From Dipteris shenzhenensis (lineage: Eukaryota > Polypodiophyta > Polypodiopsida > Gleicheniales): a stretch of 64,000 nt of DNA. How positions within the stretch are numbered: the first letter of the stretch is position 1; each line of letters opens with the position of its first letter. Where the stretch lies: NCBI GenBank assembly GCA_047967505.1, contig CM106539.1. One strand, 5' to 3'. Below are positions 12,637 to 23,225 of this stretch, one piece after another. The position numbers and the translations under genes were made by a program. The notes under the pieces were generated by a model. The model saw only the letters and a list, made by a program, of their open reading frames with translations. It was not told the DNA's origin and made no database searches.

Positions 12637-13167
12637 TATAGAACACTGCAAAATATTTTGTCACTGCAAAAAAACACAGCTTTTGCCTCACAGGGCAGAA
12701 CTGCAAAACTGATGAAAGTGGTATTTCACCACACAGTCACTTCCTAGTGACGATTTTGCATCAACAGGCAACAAGCATGAATCTGCAACTCCCAATATCT
12801 CTACACAAAGGCATACGATGCAATTTTTGCGGCAACTTTTCATCGACCCGCAGAATAGTGATCGCATAGCAAAAACAAGGCCTTTTTCTGAGTGCCTGTG
12901 GAGAACTTCCGTCTCCAAAATGGGCCCCGAAATGACCTCGAATTAGAAAAATAACATCACTCTGGGCGTAGCCCCCACTCACAACATATACTATGCTCTC
13001 GCCACACCACGAAGGGCGTCTCAATCTGAGACAGTGCACTCTTGCACTTCTGGCTGTGCTACCTGCAGAGATTTGCTCCCAAACTCGAAATAGGAAAGCA
13101 ACACTGGTCCTCTTACTAGGACACCACGAACTTGGCTTACTTTCTTGAGCTCCTTACCACGAACAAG

Positions 13168-13179
13168 GATCTGATACCA
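13168..13179 (-). other. Primer-binding site of element B (variant)
   Basis: Minus strand TGGTATCAGATCC next to the LTR. Compared with TGGTATCAGAGCC in E and H there is one change (G to T) in the primer match, possibly post-insertion decay. Confidence 0.8.
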
Positions 13180-13523
13180 TGTGAAGATTGTGGGAGAGAG
13201 GGAAGGAGTCTCACTTGCGGCTTTCTTACATGAACAATTGGGGGAATACACACAAAGGTGGAGGCTGAAAACAGTTTTCCTCTTCTTGGTTGTGAAAGCC
13301 AAAAGAACTGTGGTACAAAAGAAAATACAAGAACCCTATATGTGGGTCTCAAACCAAACTCAACTAACTAAGGTGGCATACTAACTGAGCCACAAACTAG
13401 AGTAGACAAGGATAGCTATTATTCGTGGGCGGTGTACCAACCGCATCTCCAGCTAATAAGTCGGTGACATAAATGCACAACAGTCACCCTGGCATATCAC
13501 GAGTGGAGCTCGATATCTCAACA
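13180..13523 (-). repeat. 5' LTR of element B (344 bp)
   Basis: Same ends as the 3' LTR. It lacks 11 bases between two AGCT words that the 3' LTR keeps, and differs at about six positions. Confidence 0.95.
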
Positions 13524-13528
13524 CTGCT

Positions 13529-14922
13529 TCCATAGAAGGTGCCTAAAAGGCTTTTAGGAAGCTTCTAGAGGATCATGTATTCTTATTAGTTGGCCACCTT
13601 AGAGAGAGTATAGTCAAGATGCAACAAATAGATGCAACCATACCATCTGAGTTGATAGATATAGATGACATGCCTATCACAGAGTCCACTTGGTTGGGAG
13701 CTTTTATGGGGACAGGTATTCCTTTATAGGCTATTGCCTTGCAGGATGCACTTGAGGAGACCCTTGTCTTTTGATGTTCAATCAGGATCAGGAGGACTTA
13801 TTAGATCTTCAGATGATATTCTTTTGGAGGTTGTCTTCCATCCTGTTAGCATTGCAAAGTTACATGGAGTGGGACAAGGACTCTTAGTGAAATCTTATTC
13901 CTGACCCTATTCTCTTGGCACTTGGTTCTTGGAGACTTTGGTTATATGGTGGTTCCCCCATTAGGTTCTCAGTAGTGGGACCTAGGGGAGTGGGAGTGTA
14001 TTGATGAAGGGCATTGAGAGAAGAGCGTCCCCTTCTTTCATTACACAGTAAAAAATGCTAGGAGATTTCAACTTAGCAGTAGAGGTTGGAGGCCCTCCAG
14101 AGCTCCTGTTTTCAGATTTCTATAGAGGTGCAGGAATTGTTTTGGAGGAGGCTCTGGAAATCCCTCAGGAATAGAAATATCATTCTCTTCTTTTGGATTT
14201 CTATGCATGGAGGATTGCAATGAAGCTGTGAAGATCCAGGTTCACGGCTGACCCTACCTATCCTTGATGCCACACAATAGTTGAGTTAGTTTAGCATTGC
14301 CTCTAGGAGTTCACGTAGGCCAGGACAATCTGGAAGGGTGTTGCTAGGATTTTTAGAATTTTTCATAGAGCACCATTCTTCATGACTTGGGGATTAGTGG
14401 CATGGTTATCTCTTACTGGCCCTCAGGTGTTTTTTGAGGGACATGATTTAGACTCAACATTCATTATACAATGACACATTGTGGAGTCTTATTCTCTCCA
14501 AGATTTTCCCTTCACTCCTTTCAGAGTTGCTCATGTCTCGGTGGACATATCATGGGAGATTCTTGCTAGCATTGTAGCTTGGCATATTTGGAGGGCCAAA
14601 TCTACAGAGGCGATGGAGGGTTCTCAGGTTCACCCCTCCCAACTAGTATATGGATGGATACTATACACACCTTGGTGGCCATCTGGGATAGCAACTACTA
14701 CTAGGAGAGGTACATTTTTCAGAGTTTGGAGAGGATCTCCTTTCTTCTTTGAGTCTTCTTCATGGTTGAGGTGGCAATTTCAGCCTCCACCTTAGATTTT
14801 GTTAGCTCATTTTGAGCTGAATTTTTTTCTCATGCATGACATGATGTACTCCCACATTTAAGCTTGCTCTCGTGGTTTTCATTCAAACTTAATGAAGTAA
14901 TCTTTTTGAAAAAAAAAAAAAA
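13529..14922 (+). mobile_element. LINE relic, downstream part with poly(A)
   Basis: Resumes directly after the CTGCT duplication of element B. Weak plus-strand coding traces include ISWEILASIVAWHIWRAKST (near 14548), which resembles the conserved Trp-rich end of plant LINE ORF2. The element ends with a poly(A) run at 14909-14922. No intact frame remains. Confidence 0.75.
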
Positions 14923-15248
14923 CCTAGGCACATAGGTTTTTGGGGAGTGGGATAGGAGGACACCATGGAAGAGAGCGTGGGAACCAAATGGCAAAATGTT
15001 CCATTGAGTTGAGAGGAATTCCTCTCTTTTATAGAATGGGAGAGAGGGTGGCCTAAATCAATGGCACCTCTCCTACATCAAAGGAGGTGACTCCTAAATC
15101 ATAGCAAATCCACAATCATAGGCACCACCCCATGTGGGGGCCTTTGCATTAATCATCACCTATGTCATGGTCTATGGCACCAAGTGTTCCTCTCCTACAC
15201 ACACACACACACACACACACACAACCATATGACTGCTAGTTGATGCAC
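14923..15248 (-). repeat. LTR-like fragment with (AC)n, related to the LTR of F
   Basis: Shares words with 19322-19696 in the same order (a GTTTTTG...GTGGGATAG block, TTTTATAG, GCCTAAATCAA, CCCATGTGGGGGCCTTTG, then an AC microsatellite at 15197-15223). Interpreted as a diverged LTR piece of the gag-only F family; no coding region is attached. Confidence 0.55.
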
Positions 15249-15308
15249 TGTTAGATATGCTCAATGCCCCACCCTCCTGGTAACCACCAGTGGTCCAAGG
15301 TGCTCAAT
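15249..15308 (+). repeat. 60-bp terminal scrap of a D-family LTR
   Basis: Starts TGTTAGATATGCTCAATG and continues through CCACCCTCCTGGTAACCACC, matching the first 60 bases of the D and D-prime LTRs in element sense. The match ends abruptly, so this is a truncated LTR end. Confidence 0.7.
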
Positions 15309-15409
15309 CCACACTGCATGGCAAATCATACAGCAAATAAGTGCCCGGTCCTCAGAGCTAGGATCACTACATAAGCAAATCCACTACCAAGGTTGTGGTG
15401 CCATATCTG

Positions 15410-16743
15410 CATCATCGGCGGCCATGATGAGAACAGTTGCATCTTCAACATGCGCAACAATCCGCCTCAACCTCCACATTACCAAGCGGCACCATGCCAG
15501 TATACAGGCAACCGGCACTTGCACAAGTGCCCCTAGCTCCGAGGCTAAATCCTGTTCCCGTTCGGACACAAGTCCCACAACTACTCAGGAATCCAAATGC
15601 ACGACCGTATCCAAGAGCACCAAATCCAGCTCCTCAGGCAGTTTCCATACATCAATTACAAGCCGAGGAAGTAGAATCGGTATTTGAATATGAAGCAGAG
15701 TACCCAGTGTACTATGTAGAAGGTGCAGAGGGTCTAATACCAATTTATGCAAATCAAGTATGACCCAACACATTTCAAGCACCAATTAAGTGCTACGATT
15801 GTGGAGAAAATCACCAAATCGAAGAGTGTCCTCATCGTGGTAGCCCAGCTACTTTCCAACCACTCTGCAGAGATTGTGGCATAGGACATGCCTGTATGGA
15901 TTGTCCCATGAAAATTAAGGTCCCAAAACAAATAGAGGTTAAGCTTGACGTCCCCATCGGCATCATTGGGGTGGACCATCAAAGTCTGTGGGTCTACGGC
16001 AAGTGTAAAGTCACAACTTGTCAATGTAATTACACGCCAATAGAAAGAGGCCACCAAGGATCCGAACATTCCAATCCAACCAAAGTGACTTCTGAAAAAG
16101 AAAGCACAAGTGCCTCCACCTCTGCCAAGCAATGAGCAGCCGAGCTCATCCACATCAACTCTCGAGCCTCAAATAAACGAAGCTCCATACCCGAATGCAG
16201 AGGTGGAGAAGGCTTGTTTTCAGGTACTTCAACAATGGGTCCAAAATGAACAAGCTCAATTTGAGGCTGAGAAACAAGCTCAAGACCCAATCCATGACTT
16301 GGCCCCACAAAGTATTGATATTGTACTCGAGCCTTTGTTCCAACAATAGACTCCAGAACAGAATGTACTGCCATGTCAACTTGAAGGAGCCGCACTATCT
16401 AGCATCCTGAGTTGCCCTGTGTCAATTCCCATCGGAATCCTCCTACGGAACTATCCCAATCTTTGGGAGAGTTTCAAAGGATGGATTGAACTCACAAATC
16501 CCCCTCCACCTATGAACGACATTGAAGATATCCCTGTGCAGATGGGTGAGAGAGATGACATAACATTACTGTGCCTTTGATCCACAAGGCATATAATGAA
16601 GTCCAAGCCATAGTGGATGCTGGAGCAGGTGTCAATGTCCTATCAAAGGAGCTCTACAAAGAACGGGGTCTCCCACCAATGCAAAAGGCTGATTTCAACA
16701 TACACCTTGCCGATGATTCACAAGCTAAACGAGTTGTCGGCTG
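15410..16743 (+). pseudogene. Ty3/gypsy-type gag-protease fragment
   Basis: Plus-strand frames with Pro/Gln-rich Gag tail (15437-15763), a TGA stop, then a cysteine cluster CYDCGENHQIEEC followed by CRDCGIGHACMDC (near 15800-15905). After a frame change an acidic linker follows (16110-16349). Near 16570-16740 is a retropepsin-like segment with IVDAGAGVNVLS (D-A-G-A in place of the common D-T/S-G-A) and a downstream LADDSQAKRVV. No RT follows; the sequence is cut at about 16743. The assignment to gypsy rests on the double cysteine cluster and protease position and is less sure than the copia calls. Confidence 0.6.
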
Positions 16744-17217
16744 AGACAAGTGGAGTTTTTGATCCATGGCCTGCATCATGTCTTCTTTCAGCTTCATGGT
16801 CATGGCCTCTAGGTGATCTTCATTGGATGTTTTGGTAGTGTCCTTTGATTTACCCTTTTTCGAGTGCTTGTCTCATGTATTTGATCTGCCGTCATCACTG
16901 CTAGTGTCTGAGTCTATCATGCCATCCTTGATGTCAATGGCTGCCACATGAGCAGCACTGAATGTTTCATAGCTGCTTATATTTTTCATATCCTTTCGGA
17001 TTTTCTTTCTTAGACCTGCTATGAACCATGTCGTGAGGTACTTTGCATCTGGGCGTGGGTCACATTTGGCGATTAATCTCTTCATCTTTCCCAAGTATGT
17101 GCGTACATCTTCTCTCCGGCCTTGTTCGATCTTGCTGAATTGGAGAGCGGGATCATCTTGTAGCCTCTCTGTTTGAAAGCATCGTTTGAATTCGGTTTGA
17201 AGTAGGTCCCATGTGGT
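16744..17217 (-). pseudogene. Retroelement gag fragment, antisense
   Basis: The minus strand encodes WDLLQTEFKRCFQTERLQDD-like then MKRLIAKCDPRPDAKYLTTW and FIAGLRKKIRKDM, typical of the retrotransposon Gag capsid C-terminal region (gypsy style). Both ends are cut: toward a plus-strand gag-protease fragment at 16743 and toward copia fragment C at 17218. A frame change lies near 17095. Confidence 0.6.
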
Positions 17218-18210
17218 GCGTTCTTTATGTGAGAAAAACAGAGAAAGGCATTATGTCGCTTGTCATTTATGTTGATGATTTGATCATCACAGGTGATAGT
17301 GATGAAGATATCATTCATGTGAGAATGCTATTGAAGCAAAAGTTTGAGATGAAGTATTTGGGAGAGCTACGTTACTTCTTGGGCATTGAGGTGATTAGAT
17401 CCACAAGTGGGATATGGCTCTTACAGAGGTAGTATGGATTGGACATGTTGTCCAAATATGGGATGATGGGCTGTAAGCCTATTTCAGTTCCTTTGGAGTA
17501 GAATGTGAAGTTGAGCATAGATGCAGGTGAGCTTCTAGAAGACCCTACTATGTACAGACACATAGCAAGAAGTTTGATTTATATGACTATTACCAGGCCA
17601 GATTTGAGCTATGCTATTGGGTTGGTAAGTTAGTTTATGCAGGCTCCAAGGAAATTGCATTTGGATGCAGCTAGATGCATACTGAGGTATGTGATGTCCA
17701 CAGTGCAATATGGACTATTTTATGAGACTGGGATTCATATACAGTTGCATGAATACACTGATGCTGATTGGGCTGGTAGTATTTCTGATAGACGATCTAC
17801 AAGTGGATATATGTTCTCTTTTGGGAGTGCTACAGTCACTTGGAGTAGCAAGAAACAGCCTATAGCTACCTTGTCAAGCACAGAGGCTGAGTACAGGGGT
17901 GCAGCAATGGTTGCATGTGAGGTATCTTGGTTGCATAAGCTACTTTATGATATGCATCAGTCTACAAATGGGCCAGTTGTCATTTATTGTGACAACATGT
18001 GCAGTATACACTTGGCAAATAACCCAGTCTACCATGCTAGAACAAAGCACATTGAGGTGCATTATCACTATGTGCAGGAGAAGGTTCTAGTAGGTTTTAT
18101 TGATCTAGTTTATGGCAGCAGAGAGGATCAGGTAGCTGACATATTCACAAAGGCATTGGGTGGAGAGAAGCTGCACAAGTTCAGAGACTTGCTTGGTGTG
18201 CAAGAATTGG
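17218..18210 (+). pseudogene. Copia RT/RNase H remnant of C
   Basis: Contains YVDDLIITGDSDED (near 17270), RYFLGIEVIR, the RNase H blocks [19 protein letters not shown] (near 17755) and [12 protein letters not shown] (near 17872), and the C-terminal [14 protein letters not shown] and ADIFTKALG. Three in-frame stops at 17430-17432, 17499-17501 and 17631-17633 each replace a CAG glutamine codon by TAG. The first coincides with a stop at the same codon in element B. Confidence 0.9.
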
Positions 18211-18229
18211 GATTGAGCTCGAGGGGGAG

Positions 18230-18581
18230 TGCTGAGATATCGAGCTCCACTCGTGATATGCCAGGGTGACCATTGTGCATTTATGTCACCGACTTGTTAG
18301 TTGCAGATGCGGTTGGTACACCGCCCATGAATAATAGGTGGATGATAGCTATCTTTATGTACTCTAGTTAGTGTCTCAGTTAGTATGCCACCTTAGTTAG
18401 CTGAGTTTGGTTTGAGACCCACATATAGGGTTCACCTATTCTTTTGTACTTAGAGCTCTTTTGGATTTCCCATTGAGAAGAGGAAAATTGTTTTTAGCCT
18501 CCACTTTTGTGTATATTCCCCCATTGTGTATGTGAGAAAGCTGCAAGTGAGACTCCTTCCTTCTCTCCCACTCTCTTCATA
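18230..18581 (+). repeat. 3' LTR of copia fragment C (352 bp)
   Basis: Follows GAGGGGGAG, starts TGCTGAGATATCGAGC (T-to-C at the third base relative to B) and ends CTCTTCATA, with the final CA mutated to TA. Closely similar to the B LTR throughout. Confidence 0.88.
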
Positions 18582-19110
18582 GAAAGAGGGTCATAAAAGT
18601 ATCATTATACATGTAAAGACAAAACTGCATACCTGCACACTCTCGATACCCTGGGTAGTCATGCATGGTCCACATCAAGATTCCCCTGACCAAAATATCA
18701 TTGCTATGTCTAGATGCTCTGGAAATATAAAAGAGCTGTATGCCTCTCCATAAGATCTGTAACTCCTCTATCAAAGGTGCCATGTACACATCCATATTTG
18801 TGGTCTTGTACTTCCTCGGCATAAGGAGTGCCAGCATGAGGTGTCCCTTCTTTATTGTTAGCCCCATGGTGGGATATTGTAATTCGCCAAGACTATTGGC
18901 CATGTCGACCAAGATGTCGACTGTAACCCAAAAGGGTTCATGCCATCCATGGCGAGCCCAAGATGTAAGTTGCATGGCTCCCTCGCAAAGTTTGGCCACT
19001 GATTGTCTATGTGCTTCCAAGCAGCACAATCTGCAAGAATCCTCAATGTCCTTAGGGGAATTTCGGACTCAAAAAGGGCCTCTTGGATTAGTCCCTTAAG
19101 ATTTGTGATT
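18582..19110 (-). pseudogene. CACTA (En/Spm) TNP2-type transposase fragment
   Basis: The minus strand encodes CAAWKHIDNQWPNFAREPC, then LGLAMDGMNPFG, WPIVLANYNIPPWG, LALLMPRKYK, MDVYMAPLIEELQILW and RGILMWTMHDYPGY, colinear with the central TNP2 transposase domain of plant CACTA elements. A stop or frame change lies between the two halves near 18860, and the fragment ends at the C LTR. The transposase cuts and pastes its own element in the nucleus; this piece is non-functional. Confidence 0.85.
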
Positions 19111-19321
19111 AGTAAACCAGCCAATGGGAAGGCTTGGGCATTAAAAGAATGGAGTATTCCATATTGGCCTCTCATTGGTGGTGGAGAGACTTCCCTTGGT
19201 CCCCACTAGGCTCCCACTTGCCTCCTCTTTCCCCCACCACCTCTTGGGGCATTTACTCCCCCCCTTGACTTTTTCATGGTCCCCCTATCCTCCTCCCTCA
19301 CTCCATGGGCCCCAAAATCAT
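19111..19321. other. Short spacer, C-rich
   Basis: Rich in runs of C on the plus strand, with no recognisable gene. It carries the word AGGGGAATTTCGGACTC just inside the TNP2 edge (19056), which recurs inverted near 34465 beside the second TNP2 fragment. Confidence 0.4.
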
Positions 19322-19599
19322 GAGTTTTTGTAGAAGAGTGTGGGATAGAAGAGATGCATCATGGCACAAAGAGTGAGAGCATAAGTGAGGCAAAATCCAT
19401 TGTATTAGAACGAAGGAATGACCTCCATTTTATAGAAAGAGAGGATGGTGTAGGCACCTCCCCTATATCAGTGGCAATCAGCCCATACATCAATGGGATT
19501 GGCCTAAATCAAAGGAACCTCCCATGTGGGGGCCTTTGGCTTACATCATCACTTAGGTCACACACTAGACACATCATAGCACTAGATGTGGCTCTACAC

Positions 19600-19637
<38 letters not shown>

Positions 19638-19696
19638 ATTCCCCTAGATGCACACATGCACCATAAAGCAAGCCCTTGACCATAGTTATCCCAACA
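19322..19696 (-). repeat. 3' LTR of gag-only element F, with (AC)n
   Basis: The minus-strand start TGTTGGGATAACTATGG is at 19696, next to a polypurine tract (CCTTGAGGGGGGG on the minus strand, 19698-19711). The start TGTTGGGAT matches that of element G. It contains an AC microsatellite at 19601-19634 and a minus-strand CTATAAAATGG, a likely TATA box, near 19426-19436. The outer boundary is approximate. Confidence 0.65.
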
Positions 19697-20930
19697 TACC
19701 CCCCCTCAAGGGTTTGCCTCTTGCAATATCAAGGATACATCTAGTCTCATAGTTTCTCATGCCATCTCATGGTGGTCACACATGGCCATCTCATGGTGGT
19801 CAAGGATAAATCTATGTCTAGGATCTCATGCTAGCAAAGGTACCCAAGGGTCAAGGTTTACAAAACTAGGATAGACCAAACACATATCACATGGCCTACA
19901 TCATATGGTGACCAGAGGTGATTTACAAAAGACAAAACATATGACATTATTTTTGGAGTACTACTCCCAGGCAGAGAACCTCAAAATTTGACCAAGTGAT
20001 GATAAACAAAAATTCAAAGACAAGTTGCTCAAAAGGCAAAGTCCTTGTCTTCTACTATAAAGTTGGATGCTTCTTTTGCTGATGGAATTCTCTCTTCAAC
20101 CATATTTGACATAGTCCTCTTCTTCTCATTGCAAAACTTTTCAGAGTGATTATTCTTTCCATAATATGAGCAAGGGTTGATTTTATAACAATCCTTCTCA
20201 AGGTGATTGTTTTCTCCACAGTGTTTACAAGCCTTGTACTTGCTCTTTGAAAACCTCACTGCAAGTGCCTCTATATGCATTTTGCCCACTCTTTAAGTGT
20301 TCTTCATTTCCTCTTCTTGTAAGGCACTAATGATGCCTTCTAATGAGGGTTGAGGAAGATTCTTCAAAGTAGTAACCACATAGTTAAAATCCTGAGGCAT
20401 GCTCTTTAAAAGCACTACCATAGCATCATCCTCAGTGACAGGGGAATAAATTAAAGCTAGTTGTTTCATATTACTTCTCATAGTGTTGACATGAGTAGCA
20501 ACATTATCTCCTTCCATTTTAAGTTCAAAGAACTTAATTTTCATATTTAATTTGGAAGTATGAGAGCTAGCACCAAACAATATGTCTAACTTGTGCCATG
20601 CTTCCAAAGGGGATTCCAAAATGTGGTGTACATAGTCATCACCCAAACCTAATGCAATGATGGCATAGGCTTTCTCAATTCTCTTTGCATCTGTAGGTGT
20701 AGAAGTGGAGTCAGTGGCTTTTCCTTTACCTTTTGTTGTAGTTGATTCACCTTCCTGAGAGGTTTGAGTTCCTTCTTTGACTAAGTCCAATAGATTCTCC
20801 TTCATAAGCATAAACTTTATCTAAATCTACCAAGTATGTAATCCTTGGCCATTGAACTTGTCAATTTTATAAGTAGCCATGAGAGGGTCTTACCTTTGTC
20901 AGGCAGTGTCTACTCTCTTACAAAATGACT
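19697..20930 (-). mobile_element. Old gag-only LTR element F (partial)
   Basis: LTR, polypurine tract, a noncoding stretch sharing words with element G downstream of its gag (such as the ATCAAGGATACATCTAG block), then a gag gene and part of the leader. No pol lies between gag and the polypurine tract, just as in G. The 5' LTR is not found; homology to G fades just upstream of gag near 20930. Confidence 0.7.
20032..20880 (-). pseudogene. gag of element F
   Basis: ATG at minus-strand 20880 (MATYKIDKFNGQG) aligns with the G Gag start. Two early stops follow: TAG replacing the CAG after HTW at 20827-20829, and a second TAG two codons on. The rest reads as a Gag with YAIIALGLGDDYVHHI, WHKLDILFGASSHTSKL, SPVTEDDAMVVLLKSM and LEGIISALQEEE, then, after a stop and frame change near 20290, two knuckles (CKHCGENNHLEKDC and CSYYGKNNHSEKFC). 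The second knuckle has lost its second Cys (Tyr instead). Ends VEDKDFAF, like G's FEDYAF. Confidence 0.85.
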
Positions 20931-22224
20931 AATCTTGTGGAACAAAGAAATCTCCCTCACCATACAAATGTAGATTGCTAGAGATAAATTCAGAGAATCC
21001 TAATAACTTTGACTCATGAATAATTTAAGCTAGAGGGGATATTTTAATTGAATATGTATTAAAAAACTTTGCTTTTATAATTTTTGTCAATTATATAACA
21101 TTTTTAAAGATCTTCAAATGTACCAAAAATTTGGATGTAATAAACGCAATGCATCATTTTTAAATTTAAATTATGTGGAAATCAAGCGTACAAAGATTCA
21201 GTAAGAAGACAGGACACGACAAGGGTGGGAAAAAAATGTTCAATTTTATTTATTAAAAGAAGTGGAAAGCTTTTGAAGGCTCAAAGTTAACATATCCATC
21301 AAGACCCACCGATGAATGATATCCATATCATATTTTAATGTTTGGCATCCAAAAGTAAAAGTATTTGAGCATCTAAAAGAAGCAACACCTATAGATCAAT
21401 TGAACCATGAGCATAAAACATGTCCATGCATATCCATGCTATTGAATTGACGTACAATGAGATTATTAGGGACATACATATGTATAATATCGATGATTCT
21501 TGTATAAGGTAACTATTATCTATAATGACAAATTGTCTCTAAAAAGTTTAATAGTGACATTTGTTCTTATTGGTTTTAGTGTAAACACTAAAAAAATAAC
21601 TAGAGAAGGACATAATACATAAGAAATAATATGATAGAATTTATGTAATAGATCAATCTTGGAGTATAATATGCATATGCATGTAAAAGTGAAAGGGATG
21701 CACATGGCACATATATAAACCATGAATAGAATTTGTAGATCAACCTGGTAGAGTATAATATTTGTACTTTTTGTGAGTACCCATTGTGAGGCCATAGGTC
21801 ATTGCACTATATTTTTGCTTCCATGATTTGTTTTCACAATTTCATCAACATATTGAGAGTGAGCACTTTGGAAAGGCAAATATGTCTGAGAAGATGATTG
21901 ATTTTGGGAAAAGTCTGTAAGAGAAACTTGTAGATTTTACACCAAGATACAACTTTGATACTTTGTGATTTACATGGTTCAACCATTCAGATGAGCAAAT
22001 AATGGCCCGAAGATTAAAAAAGGCACTTTAAAGTGTTTTCTTGGCTTCGATTTGCATGCCCAATTCTAAATGCAAATTTGAAGCCTTAGATGGTGAGTTT
22101 GGCTAGAAAGAGATGATGATAAAAGTTGTATGGAATCAAAATACTGTTAAAAGTTATACTATGAATTATTTTCATATCTTGCACCATTTAGAAGATATGG
22201 GCCTTCAAGTAGGGCTGTTTTTTT
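20931..22224. other. AT-rich stretch, nothing recognised
   Basis: AT-rich sequence with only short chance frames. No LTR, coding homology or RNA gene was recognised. Confidence 0.5.
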
Positions 22225-23225
22225 CAGGGGACCCCGTCTGGCCAAAAGTTGCACCTACTCACACCTGGGGCCATCTAGACATTTTTTTTCAAAATGTTTT
22301 TGGGGGAATTTCTCTCCCTACCTCAAACATTATTGGGAACCAGTATTTGGGGCATGGAGAGACATTCCCCCAAAAGAAATTTGAAAAACATGGACCAGAT
22401 GGCCCTAGGTGTGAGCAAGCGCGACTTTTGGCCAGATGGGGACTGGGGAATGTCTCTCCATGCCCCAAACACCACTAGGGACTAGTATTTGGGGCATGGA
22501 GAGACATTCCCCAAAACAAAATTTGAAAAAAAATGGCTAGATGGCCGTAGGTGTGTGTAGCCGCAACTTTTGGCCAAACGGGGACCTCGTCTAGCCAAAA
22601 GTCGTGCCTACTCACACCTTGGGCCATCTGGCCATTTTTTTTCAAAATTTTTTTGGGGAAATGTCTCTCCATGCCCCAAATACTATTGGGGACCAGTATT
22701 TGTGGCATGGAGAAACATTCCCCCAAAAGAAATTTGACAAAAAATGGCCAGATGGCCCTAGGTGTGAGCAGGTGTGACTTTTGGCTAGACGGGGACTGGG
22801 GAATGTCTCTCCATGCCCCAAACACTATTGGGGACTAGTATTTGGGGCATGGAGAGACATTCCCCAAAATAAAATTTGACAAAAAATGGCCAGATGGCCC
22901 TAGGTGTGTGCAAGTGCAACTTTTGGCCAGACGGTGACCTCGTCTAGCAAAAAGTCGTGCCTCCTCACACCTTGGGCCATTTGGCCATTTTTTTTCAAAA
23001 TGTTTTTGGGGGAATGTCTCTCCATGCCCCAAATACTATCAAGGACTAGTATTTGGGGCATGGAGAGACATTCCCAAAAAAAAAAGTGAAAAAAAATGGC
23101 CAGATTGCCCTAGGTGTGAGCAGGTGCGACTTTTGGCCAGATGGGGACCGAGACCCCATCTGGCCATTTTTTGCAAATTTCTTTTGGGGGAATGTCTCTC
23201 GATGCCCCAAATATTGGTTCCCAAC
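22225..23225. repeat. 353-bp tandem repeat made of inverted arms
   Basis: The word ACC(C/T)CGTCT(G/A)GC recurs at 22231, 22584 and 22937, a 353-bp period, with a shortened unit to 23153 and a partial copy to about 23220. Each unit is itself palindromic: an arm running from that word through TGGCCATTTTTTTTCAAAA to GGAATGTCTCTCCATGCCCC is followed by its inverse, then by a short arm and a second inverse arm. Short ORFs on both strands here (LSMPQIL- and MGHGETFP-type) are read-outs of the repeat. Confidence 0.9.

Larger units (their letters stand above)
7984..13523 (-). mobile_element. Ty1/copia element B, full length (5,540 bp)
   Basis: Minus-strand element with LTRs 7984-8338 and 13180-13523 and target duplication CTGCT at 7979-7983 and 13524-13528, inside the LINE. 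The two LTRs differ by about six substitutions plus an 11-bp indel, so this is a moderately old insertion. The internal part holds one ancestral gag-pol frame (12636 down to 8365) broken by two single-base frameshifts, two stops and a 25-bp deletion. Its LTR starts TGTTGAGATATCGAGC, making it a sister family to E and H. Confidence 0.95.
17218..18581 (+). mobile_element. 5'-truncated copia fragment C (RT end, RNase H, LTR)
   Basis: Begins abruptly in RT and runs through RNase H, polypurine tract and one LTR. The sequence belongs to the B subfamily. Loss of everything upstream of the RT palm is unusual for LTR elements, which normally shrink to solo LTRs, and implies breakage or deletion at 17218. 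Confidence 0.85.

Noticed and set aside
22225-23225. CRISPR-like regular repeats
   Set aside because: Repeat unit of 353 bp with inverted arms in a eukaryotic context; no short direct repeats with unique spacers.
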